Below, piece by piece: positions 33,965 through 44,000 of a stretch of DNA of 64,000 nucleotides. The DNA lies in NCBI RefSeq assembly GCF_018294505.1, contig NC_057810.1:704145622-704209621 (forward strand), read 5' to 3'. Both the position numbers and the translations under genes were made by a program. The notes beneath the pieces were generated by a model. That model did not search any database. It had not been told where the DNA came from and saw only the letters and a program-made list of their open reading frames with translations. The DNA is from Triticum aestivum (lineage: Eukaryota > Streptophyta > Magnoliopsida > Poales > Poaceae). The stretch's first letter is position 1, and each line of letters begins with the position of its first letter.

Positions 33965-34508
33965 GTTGCCATGGTAGTAACCCAACCTATGTGATCGGAG
34001 ATCCCGTGAAGTAGGACCTGGGAAAACAAGCCAGCGGTGAACTGAGGAGAGTAACTTTACTAATCCACTCCGTTGGAGATGCAATACTCTCAGAAACTGT
34101 ATGGAAGGATGACTATTGTCTTAATGTGTTCCAAGGCTTATAGATATAAGCAAGATGCTATTCTACAGAGCGATCTTTGGAGGAACACACCTATGTGAGC
34201 CCGACTGCTAGTCACGGTCTATGAGATTGGGGTGATCTCTAGTAAGCTCATGAATAGGCCAGGAGTGTGACTTATATGCTCCACCCGAGGGGTCAGCCTT
34301 CGGCAGCCCAGTACTAGTAAGACATGTGGTGAAACTTCTTTACACCAAACTGACAATTCAAGGCATAGTTCATTGTTCAGTTGTGAAGGAGTGTAGCTAC
34401 TTGCTCTAGGTGAAGCTCAACCTTAACAGGTGTTCACTAAAACACTAGTATATCAAAACAGCGTTTGGAACAAAGGACAAAGTGGGCCCCTGAGATCTGG
34501 TGGGGGAT
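33965..34508 (+). other. Non-coding stretch between RNase H and the 3' LTR
   Basis: About 540 bp without a significant frame, ending in the purine-rich GAGATCTGGTGGGGGAT that directly precedes the LTR. Normal 3' untranslated part of the element. Confidence 0.75.
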
Positions 34509-35498
34509 TGTTGAAATGTGAGATGGGCCTAGAGCCCATATGATAATTTCAGATTTGATCTCTAAGGGCCCATGTAGGTGGCATGACAAGGTGGTGGGAA
34601 GTTTAGTCCCACCATGCTAGTGGAAGGAAAGTTGGAGTGGTTTATAAGGGTGACTCTTCTACATGCTATTGGAGCTTGAGAAGAGAAGAAGCCGTCGCGC
34701 GCTCCTCCTCCGCCGCCCGCCTCACCACGGCACGCCACACCTCGTCACGACGCGCCGCGCCACGCCGCGGGTTGCGGGAATGAGCCGAGCTCACACCTAT
34801 GCGCTTATTTTTGCCAGTCACTAACGGAGAGTTTCTGACAGCAGGGCCACGATCTGAGACGTCGGATCGTGGGCTGTCACGGACTCGGACGTGGGTCGAT
34901 CCCACGTCTCTCCACGCGGCTGCATCTATATAAGCGTGCGGTGTCCCCTAACCCTAGTCGCCACGATCAGATCACATCTGCTCCACGCGAACCGCCCACC
35001 GTTGTTCCCTTGCTGCTGTTGCCGCCGGTGACTCCATCACGTCCGCCGCGTACACGGTCGACGGGGGAGCAGGTCTCCGAAACTCCGTCTCTCTGGTTCC
35101 TGTACGGGAGAGAGACGAATAGGTTTTTGGGAAGCGACTACGCGACTGCTCGCCTCTACTTCCTCTACGTCCGCGCCATCTCCGTCATCACCATGTCCAG
35201 CGACGCCGAACGCGCTGCCGCCGAGAAGACCGAGGCCGACAAGAAGGCTGCCGAGGACGCTTCTGCTGCTGCCACCGCGGCGGCGGCTTCTGCATGGCCT
35301 ACTGGAGGGTATACCGCGTTTATCCCTCTCCTGATAATTCTTGTATTAGCAGTGCTAGCATCATGTGTAGATTTGTCTACTATTTGCGTAGTACGTGCTT
35401 GTTTAGATCAGTACCAGTATGTTGTTAGTTCTGTCAATGCCATGCTAGTTATCTACTTATGGATTAAATTAGTCGAAAAATTGCCTATTTTCTTAACA
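34509..35498 (+). repeat. 3' LTR of the 6.4-kb Copia element
   Basis: 990 bp, TGTTGAAATG to TTCTTAACA, with the TATA box at 34927-34934. It is longer than the 5' LTR because it retains the segment around 34770-34815. Confidence 0.92.
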
Positions 35499-35590
35499 GT
35501 TTACACCCTCAAACACCTATGATTTAGCCTTGGCCCCCCAGCCATTCCTAGCTAGCTCCGCCAGTGGTCTGCTTGCTAGAGATGCTCTTA

Positions 35591-37240
35591 GTACGGGTGA
35601 GCGAGGAGACGCCTTCTGTTTTTAAGTGCTGTGTATATAGATGTACAAACACGACAGTAATCCATTTGTGTGACCCACTCCTGGACGAGCCACACGGAGG
35701 CGGAGTAGACGTGATGCGGGACCCACGGCTCTCGACCGACGCGACCGATGTGCACATATACTTGCACCATACCACTATTTTTCTTTTCTTCCTTATTAAA
35801 AAACACGTCCGAGCTCGTAGGCATGCAGCAGCCTCCTGCTCTCCTGCTGTAGGGAAGTAACCAACTCTGTGTATCTCAGTTCTCAAAAAAAAAAAAAACT
35901 CTGTGTATCTCTCTGCTGCACGCACGCAGCAGGGCCGGCCTTGTTTATTGCGACGCCACCGCACTGCCCGACGCGAGGGTGAACGCTGCAAGCGAGCCCG
36001 CCAAAGCCAAAATGAAGCGAAGCACGCCGCGGAGCGCCACCGGAGAGCCGCCACGTAGTAGAACCCGACGCGGCGTCCGCGTTCCCACCACGCCGTCGGC
36101 AGACGCGAGGCGGCGGCCGGTTGTGTGTGCGCTTTGTTGCTTGCTTCGGGTGGAAGGATTTGGTTGGACTTCGTGGCGCCGCGGCATGGGCGGGCGCCCG
36201 ACTCCGGTTTCGCCTCCGCTGGCTCTACTCCACTGCCCCGCTGGGTTCCTAGCGAGGTCGGCCGATCGCGACGGCGGGCGCCGGCACGTCGTCGTCCGTC
36301 GCCAGTTCGCCACCGCACACGCACACGTATGGGCCGACGTTTTCGCATGCATGGCCGAGCGTGTCGACCGCGTTTCAGTTCGTGCCACTGCACCTCGGCT
36401 CGTGTTCTTTTCAACGCCGCGCGTCAGCGTCGCAGGCGCGGTGCGTACTGTGTAGTGTGTACACTACTAGTAGTACTGTTTTCGGTCCGTACCGCGGCAG
36501 TCAGGGAAGGCAGGCTTATCCGTTTCGTTTTCATTTCCAACGGGGCCGCGTTTGTCCGCTCGATGCCCGCGAGAAAGGGCACGCAGTTGATACGGTAATT
36601 TTGTTTTTCAGCCGTACATCTTTCTCGTCCTTTTCAAGTTGTGTATCAGTGTATACACGAATTCTAAAGGCTGGTTGTAGGTTTTCACCGGGGACTTAAA
36701 AATACGGCCGGTCCCTCCAGCGGACCCAACAATTCGGCCGGTCGCTTCCCACCTGCATCCCATGATCATTGCAACAAAACACCTAACGGTTTACTACAAC
36801 GGCCGATTTGTTCGACCCGACGACACCCTAGAACATGGGAGGTGCGGTCCTTGTCGACCCCCCTTCCGGCGTCCGGATCCGTTAGAGGTCTGGCCGGCGC
36901 GGCTCGTGGCAAGATCCCTAAACAACACGCCCGTACTTGGAATTGATGTAACTCATGTCTTGCATCCGTGAGAAGCTACTAGCCCCCATGGATCCGGCTC
37001 GACATGTGTTGTTGGGATGAGCTCCGCCGCCCTTCCTTGTCGACTTCCCTCGCGTCTGCTCGAAGCTGGTGGTAGTGGACTGATGCTCCATCGAACGCAA
37101 CAACAGTACATGAACAATGTGGTGGTCTTCGAGCATGCGCTCACCATGGTCGAGATGATTTTGATGTGGTGAGATATACTCCCAAACCCTAGATACATAC
37201 TCCCGCTTGCAATGTTCCTTGATTTTTGTTCATGAGCAAT
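35591..37240. other. Unassigned DNA between the Harbinger-like nest and the LINE
   Basis: GC-rich stretch with overlapping frames on both strands (up to about 160 codons near 35980-36600), none with family features, consistent splice sites or codon periodicity I can defend. An A-homopolymer lies at 35885-35900. The part 36690-36760 repeats CGGCCGGTC. It may be low-copy intergenic DNA or the remains of old elements. Confidence 0.45.
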
Positions 37241-37420
37241 TGAACACCACATGAATAGTTTCCCCTACGCCGCCAGGCTAGGGTTTTTTCTCCTCTTAGG
37301 CGATTGCGATCGCCTATGAGTCTACCCAAACACATCTAGCCTCCGACTACCACCTGATCGCCCGCGCCCTTCGCCGTCTCCTGCCCGACCTGCATCTCAA
37401 GGGCGGGATCGCTAACGGGG

Positions 37421-38556
37421 ATGGCGTCCTCCTCCGATGCCCAATCTGCCATGAGCGGCGGCGGCTTCGACGCGGCCGCGAAGACGGATCTGGGCAAGTT
37501 CTTCGATCAACTGGATCTCAATGATGAAGTGTTCGAGGACATAGAATTGATGAGGATGACCCCGAGTTGTAGGAAAGTGTCCGCTGGCTTGCCCTAGCTA
37601 GGGTTCACACGAACAAGAGTTTCAGCCCGTCGGCCTTCTATAAGGAGATGAGAGCTGCATGGAATCCAAAGCAAACAGTGAGATTTTGGCCGGTTGGGCC
37701 GAATCGGTTCGTTGTCCAGGCGTCCTGTCTTGGAGATTGGGAGAGCATCATGTTGCAAGGTCCATGGTTGTTCCGCAATATGGCGGTGCTTATGTGCCAG
37801 TATGATGGTTTTAGTAAGGCAGCGGAAGTAGAGATCATGCATATGCCAATATGGCTCCAAATCCACAAGTTGCCAGACCCCTACTATAAGCAACACATTG
37901 TGGAGAAGCTGCTGAAAGGATCAGGAGAAATCATGGAGATGCGTCTAAACAGAAATACAAGAGGTGATTACGTGAGGGTGAGGGTGAATCATGATATCCG
38001 ACAGACCCTCACTAAATTTGTTAGTATTGTTCGGGCTGGGGAGAGGCAAGTATTCCTGGTTCGCTATGAGAAGCTTGCTAGGTTTTGCAAAGTTTGTGGA
38101 CTCGTTGGCCATGAGCATAAAGAGTGTGGGCTGGGGATCCGCGATGAGAAAGCGCTAAAGTACGGGGATTGGTTATACGCTGACAGCCCTAGCCGTCCTC
38201 GTACGGAGTCCAACCCTAGCAGGGCAAAGGGCCAAGAGTCTAAGTTGAATGGCACGCCCAAGAAGGGCAAGATAGCTGCAGAATTTGGGCTGACAGATCC
38301 AGAGACAGCTGACGCTGCTTCTAGCCCGGTGAAAACTCCGGGTGCTAGGATGGAAGTAGATAAAGATCCGAGGAATCGTTTGAATATGGATGTGGTGAAT
38401 CCTCGGGAGGTTTTAGTCAACCCAAAAGCACCAGTTGCCATCACGGATGGTAGTGGCAATGATCAGCAAGAGGTGGCATCGCCCACAAGCAGTAGCTCAA
38501 GCAGTAAGAGGATGAAACTAGCCTTGGAAAGTGATAATAATGAGATATCGGAAGCA
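37421..38556 (+). pseudogene. LINE ORF1 (gag-like, DUF4283 plus CCHC knuckle)
   Basis: The ATG at 37421 (MASSSDAQSAMSGG) begins ORF1. A frameshift near 37545 and a TAG near 37571 break it, after which the frame is open from 37648. It shows DUF4283 text (FSPSAFYKEMRAAWN, RFVVQASCLGDWESIMLQGP, PIWLQIHKLPDPY) and a zf-CCHC_4-type knuckle (CKVCGLVGHEHKEC). A low-complexity, Pro/Ser/Lys-rich tail with SSSSSKRMKLA follows. ORF1 proteins of plant L1 LINEs bind RNA and form the ribonucleoprotein. No stop codon separates this frame from the ORF2 start at 38557, and the two are in the same frame. Confidence 0.88.
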
Positions 38557-39291
38557 ATGAATATATTATCCTGGAACTGNNNNNNNNNNNNNNNNNNNNN
38601 NNNNNNNNNNNNNNNNNNNNNNNNNNNNNNNNNNNNNNNNNNNNNNNNNNNNNNNNNNNNNNNNNNNNNNNNNNNNNNNNNNNNNNNNNNNNNNNNNNNN
38701 NNNNNNNNNNNNNNNNNNNNNNNNNNNNNNNNNNNNNNNNNNNNNNNNNNNNNNNNNNNNNNNNNNNNNNNNNNNNNNNNNNNNNNNNNNNNNNNNNNNN
38801 NNNNNNNNNNNNNNNNNNNNNNNNNNNNNNNNNNNNNNNNNNNNNNNNNNNNNNNCCCTCTCTAAAGCCAATAACCCCAAGCTTGTCTTCCTTTGCAAAA
38901 TGAGGCAAGCTTCAGATAAAGTTCAGAGACTCAAGTGGAGACTTGGGCTGAAAGGTTTTCATGGCGTTGACAGTGACAGAAGGGGAGGAGGTCTAGCTCT
39001 CTTCTGGGACGAATCGTTGACAGTAACAATCCTGGAATCTTGCAAGCGCTTCATAGATGTCCAAGTTGTTGATGGCGCCGCCGGGGTCTCCTGGAGAGGG
39101 ACCTTTGCCTATGGTGAACCGAGAGTTGAAAACAGACATGTCATGTGGGATCATCTGTCTAGGCTGTGAGCCGTATCACAAGAGCCTTGGTTCATTTGTG
39201 GTGACTACAACGAAGCGTTGTGGCAACACGAACACCTCTCCAGGGCAATGCGATCTGAGACGCAGATGTCAACCTTCAGGGGTTGCCTTGT
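38557..39291 (+). pseudogene. LINE ORF2, part 1: endonuclease N-terminal part
   Basis: Starts MNILSWNC, the usual first residues of grass LINE ORF2 (endonuclease strand beginning at the catalytic Asn). It then enters an assembly gap (38580-38855). After the gap: NPKLVFLCKM, GGGLALFWDES, and, past a TGA at 39167-39169, FICGDYNEALWQHEH. The TGA sits where Arg (CGA) fits. The frame continues in part 2 beyond the Copia insertion. The endonuclease nicks target DNA to prime reverse transcription. Confidence 0.85.
38580..38855. other. Assembly gap (276 N) in the LINE endonuclease
   Basis: Run of N. Flanking sequence on both sides belongs to the same LINE ORF2, so the missing part is expected to encode the first part of the endonuclease domain, if the gap size is about right. 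Confidence 0.98.
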
Positions 39292-39629
39292 TGTAAGGGC
39301 ATTCTTGTCCCTTAGTAGTTTTGGTGATTGATGATAATGCCTTTGCGGACTAATCGTGTGTATTGAGCTTTACAGATATATCACGACAAAACACAAGACG
39401 ATTTGATGCCCCTCGAAGATTAGTGAAGACGGAGGTTCTCTACGGTTCGGTTCGGTGGAGTTGAGTCATAGGAAAGCCGTACTATCAAGAGGGGGTCCAC
39501 TTTGAAAAGGTTTGGGTGGAATCTCACGTACACGTTCCCTTTGCACCGCCTTTCCTCGAGCTCTTTGAAGTGTTCCTCCGTCTCACCTTGTCTCTGTGAA
39601 ATGAAGGTCTCCGCGTTGCTCTTCTCAGG

Positions 39630-40250
39630 CTAGTAGTAGTACTGCTCTTCAGAGCGGTACTACCGCAGGAGCCAGCGGTAGTACCAGGCTCCGGCACGGT
39701 AGTACCGTGGGCTCCCACGGTAGTATCGCTCCTCAGAACGGTAGTACCGCTCCTCAGAACGGTAGTATCGTGAGCTCTGGACTGGCGCCGCTGCTCAAGC
39801 GGTAGTAGGAGCGGATGTAATTTTTTACATCCGTGCTCTACACTGTAGTACCGCGCTGCCGCAGGGTAGTATCATGGCGCGTGGCCAGGTACAGTAGCAG
39901 GAGCGGAAGTAGGGGCGGATGTAATTTTTTACATCTGCACCCATCACGGTAGTACCGCGCCCTTGGTCGCGGTAGTTCCGTGTCGGATTTTCGCACGACA
40001 ATTTCTCAGCGGAGGTAGTCAAGAATGTAATTTTTTACATCTGTGCCTACCAGGCCTGGCCTGCAGCTGTCCTGCGGTAGTACCGCATGGGGCCGCGGTA
40101 GTACCGCACCCGTGGATCTACCGCGCCCTGTCCGTGCTCCTTTCTTCAGGTCTGGGCTTTGCCGCGCCGACGATAGTACCGCAGTTCGCCGCGGTAGTAC
40201 CGCAGGCCCGTGCGGTAGTACCGCGCCTATGGTGCGGTAATTCCGTGGGT
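39630..40250. repeat. Palindrome and hairpin array in the 5' LTR
   Basis: Copies of CGGTAGTACCG, many with matching flanks (GCGGTAGTACCGC, CACGGTAGTACCGTG), are interspersed with hairpins built as stem-TAATTTTTTA-stem (39812-39833, 39915-39938 and about 40023-40044). Such CpG-rich palindromes are reported for Sirevirus LTRs. They may be protein-binding or methylation targets; that is inference. Confidence 0.85.
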
Positions 40251-40292
40251 CGCGGGCTGAGTGGTGGGTAACGGTTGGAATTGTCCCCCCAC

Positions 40293-40300
40293 TATAAAAG
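40293..40300 (+). promoter_or_regulatory. LTR TATA box (TATAAAAG)
   Basis: Consensus TATA box in the 5' LTR, repeated in the 3' LTR at 51255-51262. It marks the probable U3/R transition, with transcription expected to start about 30 bp downstream. Confidence 0.75.
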
Positions 40301-41035
40301 GGGGTCTTCTTCCCCAAGAAGACTCACCTCTTCCAACCCTAAACTCCATTGTTGCTCCAAGCTCCATTTTCGGCCGATCTCTCTCCCTAGCCAATCAAAG
40401 TTGTTGATTTGCTCGGGATTGGGTGACAAGGCCCCGACCTACACTTCCACCGAGAGATATTCGATTCCCCCCACTAATCCCTAGCGGATCTTGTTACTCT
40501 TGGGTGTTTGAGCACCCTAGACGGTTGAGGTCACCTCGGAGCCAAAGTCCATTGTGATGAAGCTTCGTGGTGTCGTCAGGAGCCTCCAATTAAGATGTGG
40601 AGATTGCCCCAACCTTGTTTGTAAAGGTTCGGTCGCCGCCTTCAACGGCACCAATAGTGGAATCACGGCATCTCGCATTGTGTGAGGGCGTGAGGAGATT
40701 ACGGTGGCCCTAGTGGCTTCTTGGGGAGCATTGTGCCTCCACACCGCTCTAATGGAGATGTACTTCCCCTCAAAAGGAAGGAACTTCCGTAACACATCCT
40801 CGTCTCCACCGGCTCCACTCTTGGTTATCTCGTGCCTTTACTCATGCAAGCTTATTTGTGTTGTTTACCTTGCTTGCTTATGTGCTAGTTGTTATTGCAT
40901 CATATAGGTTGCTCACATAGTTGCATATCTAGACAACTTACTTTGATGCAAAGTTTAAATTGGTAAAGAAAAGATTAAAAAGTGTTAGTTACCTATTCAC
41001 CCCCCCTTCTAGTCAACTATATTGATCCTTTCAAT

Positions 41036-41047
41036 TGGTATCAGAGC
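41036..41047 (+). other. Primer-binding site, initiator-Met tRNA
   Basis: TGGTATCAGAGC, a perfect copy of the standard plant Copia primer-binding site, starts two bases after the 5' LTR. Confidence 0.95.
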
Positions 41048-41084
41048 CTCGTCTCTTTATTAAGGACTTTGCCGTCCGAAGAGT

Positions 41085-44000
41085 ATGGTTGACACCACAA
41101 ACAGTGTGGAGGAGCACTCCGGTGTGAATCCTATATCGTCTACAGCCGATGGGGGAACCACGGTCTCTCGTGAGGAATTCAATGCGGCTTTGGACACATT
41201 GAAAACCTCCATGAAGACCGAGGTTGAAAGCATGTTTACTAAATATCTAGGAGGTCTTAAACTGTCTACCTCGCCGATGAAAGTGGGTGATCCCACTAAC
41301 AAGGTGACGGATGCTTCCTCCGACAAGGGGGAAGCTAATAGTGAAAAGGGTCCTTCTACTAGTGGTAGAAATGGCACCGGTATCTTTGCCCATGTGGAAC
41401 CTCCAACTTATGGAGGACCGATTCCCTCTACTCATTTAAATCATGCCGGTCCTCCTCCTAAGATTGTGAAAAATGAGGATTTTGATTCTTGGGTGTATCG
41501 CTTTAAGCGCCATTTAAATCATGTGAACACTAACCTTTGGAGAATCATTGAAGAAGGTTTCTACCCACATGACGCAAGCAACTTCTCCCCTAGAGAAGCC
41601 GTGGATCATCAATTCAATGGGAATGCTCTCTTCATCATCCAAGATGCCATTCCTCCCGAAGATCTTCCTTATCTTCGACCCTACGCCATGGCCAAAGACG
41701 CGTGGCAGTGCGTTGTGTCTCTCTATCGGGGAAGCGCAAGCATTCAACACCCCAACTATGAAGTGGTACAAGATTAAGCCGATGAATTTGCAATGAAGGA
41801 AGATGAAGAACCTCGTGAGCTCTTTCGGAGAGTTACCAAACTCGCGGTCTCACTCCGAGATCATGGGAGTAAGGACACGGATGACAATTGGATCAAACGC
41901 AAGTTTCTCAAGGCTATGATGCCCTACAACACGGACATGTCCTCCGTCATCCGTCAAAGACCAGACTTCCACTCCATGACCTCGAGTGAAGTGTTGGATG
42001 AGTTCATTGCTATGAGCATCTTGGACAAAACCGCCGATAACGCGGTGCTCCGTTCTCAAAGAACAAAGAAGTCCAATCTTGCTTTGAAGGCCAAGGTCAT
42101 CGTGGAAGAAGAGGAAGAAGAGGAAGATGAGGAGAGCAACCCCGAGGATACAAAATATGATTATCATGAGCACATGGCTCTTGCTTCAAGGCAATTTTGG
42201 AGCAAGAAGAACTCAAGGCCCAACTTCAACAACAACAATTCAAGTGGGCTCAAGGGCAAGCAACGAGTGAGAACTTGCTACAATTGTGGCAATGTGAGTC
42301 ACTTTGTTGTGGATTGTCCTTATGAGAAGCGGGAAGACAATGCTGGCAAGCTCATTCGAAAAGACAAAGCCAAGTCCTTCCCCAACAAGAACAACTTCAC
42401 CAAGAAGACTCCTACTCGAGGGTTAGTGTCACAAGAAGAATACCATGAGGATGACGATGATGATGAAGATGGAGAAGCGATGGTCATGGCCTCCGTTGCC
42501 ATTGCTACTACTCCCCGGGTGTCTCTCTTTGACTCACCCAACGAAAACATCACCGCCAAGTGCCTCATGGCTAAAGCCACCAACAAGGTAACCCCAACAT
42601 CAAAACCACCATCATTACTAATTCTTCCTTAACGGATTGCATTGATGAAAATGAGGGGTCTAATGAAGAGTCGAATGAGTTTGAGTCTTTTATGAATAAA
42701 CTCAAGGGAAAATCCAAGAAGCACTTTGTGGCTCTCTTGGAACAACTTGGTGAAGCCAATGACATGATCGAGGCTCATGAAGAAACCATCTCTAAGATGG
42801 AAGGTCATAGTCGTGACTATGCCGATGAGATATCGGATCTCTCTAATGCCCTTGAGGAAGAGCGTGGGCATCGTTTGACTCTTGAGGAGTCATACAACGA
42901 TGACCAAGCTAAATTAAAGAAAGATCTTGATCATGCTATTGTTGTCTCTCGTGTGGCAAACTCCGAGAAGGCTAAACTTGGGGTTGATCTTGCTAGACTC
43001 AAAGAGGAGTTTGATATACTTGACAAGGCTCACAAGGTCTTGAAGGGTGCTCATGCTAGCCTCAAGGAGTCTCATGCTTAACTCCAAGTGAAGTTCACCA
43101 AGGAGAAAGCCACTTTTCCTCCTATGGTCTTAATTGATAACGCAAATGCTACTAACCCGTGTTGTGAGCATGTGCATCTTGTGGAGGAGAATGCCCAGTT
43201 GAAATAGCAATTGAAGAAAGGTCTTGTGACATGCATTCAAGGTGAGAAAAAACCTCAATGACCATTTGAGCAATCAAAAGGAAGTTGTGGCCAAGGAGGG
43301 AGTTGGGTTTACCCCCAAGTCCAAGAATAAGAATAAGAATGACAAGACGACCAAACGTCCTCCTCCTCTCAAGCAAACATTTGTGAAGGAGGGTGAGGGT
43401 GATCCTAAGGAGAAGAAGAACAATGTGAAGGGTGGTGATGTCAAGAAAGGAAATGCCACCCCTTCCAACAAAGCCGGCGACTTTAACCCCTCTTATGTGT
43501 TATGCCGTGCTAGTGATGGACATGTCTATGCAAAATTTGTTGGTTCTCCTTATGAGTATATTGAATGGTCTATTTGGGTTCCCAAGACCCTTGTTGCTAA
43601 CATCAAAGGACCCATTACTCAATGGGTACCTAAAACCAAGCATTGATTTCATGTAGGGGCTTGCTTCCGGTGGAGGATCATGGTTGCTCGATAGTGGAAC
43701 AACAAATCATATGACCGGAAGCAAGGAGTTGGTGGTGGACATGCACAAGATTCCATCTACGCCCACCAACGTCAAGTGGGGTGATGTCTCGTATTCTAAG
43801 GTATTGGGTCTTGGCAAGGTTGTCATTTCTCATGATCTAACGATCGAGAAAGTCATGCTTGTCGAGTCCCTTGCATTCAATCTTCTTTCCGTTCGTCAAC
43901 TTCCACTGATGGGTTTTGCCACCTTCTTTGATATTGATACCGTGGCCCTCTTGTGGAGCAAGACTCTTAAAGTAGCCTTTGTTGGGCATGTCGAGAACGG

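Larger units (their letters stand above)
29089..35498 (+). mobile_element. Copia LTR retrotransposon (6.4 kb) inside the hAT MITE
   Basis: The LTRs 29089-30025 and 34509-35498 begin TGTTGAAATGTGAGATGGGCC. The left one ends TTCTTAGCA, the right one TTCTTAACA. A perfect 5-bp TSD, GTTTA, lies at 29084-29088 and 35499-35503. A polypurine stretch (GGTGGGGGAT) precedes the 3' LTR. The internal gag-pol is recognisable in one order (gag, protease, integrase, reverse transcriptase, RNase H), confirming Copia. I do not assign a family name. Confidence 0.95.
28977..35566. mobile_element. hAT MITE (175 bp without its insert) split by a Copia element
   Basis: The left end CAGTGGCAGAGCTA and the right end TAGCTCCGCCAGTG form terminal inverted repeats of hAT type. 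A perfect 8-bp TSD, GTCTGCTT, lies at 28969-28976 and 35567-35574. The MITE consists of 28977-29088 and 35504-35566. It contains opposed GGGGGGC and GCCCCCC tracts and no coding sequence. Confidence 0.93.
27771..35587. mobile_element. PIF/Harbinger-like TIR transposon (about 1.2 kb), interrupted by nested insertions
   Basis: The left terminus is GAGCAACTCTAGCA (27771-27784) and the right is TGCTAGAGATGCTC (35574-35587). A TTA target duplication lies at 27768-27770 and 35588-35590. A 3-bp TTA duplication is typical of PIF/Harbinger. Removing the hAT insertion leaves a ~1.2-kb element with one coding region (28055-28651). That region does not look like a Harbinger transposase, so the element is probably non-autonomous. 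Confidence 0.85.
39292..41033 (+). repeat. 5' LTR of the Sirevirus-like element
   Basis: 1,742 bp. TATA box TATAAAAG at 40293-40300 within ACTATAAAAGGGGG. Upstream of it (39630-40250) lie some 17 copies of a near-palindrome CGGTA-N-TACCG and three TAATTTTTTA-loop hairpins. Downstream is the R/U5 part with CTAGCGGATC. Confidence 0.93.

Noticed and set aside
35548..36600. Long GC-rich frames on both strands, up to 288 codons
   Set aside because: Overlapping frames in both directions with low-complexity Arg/Ser/Pro translations are expected from GC-rich DNA. No domain, start context or intron support.
39630..40250. CRISPR-like array of short regular repeats
   Set aside because: The repeats are palindromes in a plant retrotransposon LTR with irregular spacing, no unique spacers and no cas genes; the genome is eukaryotic.
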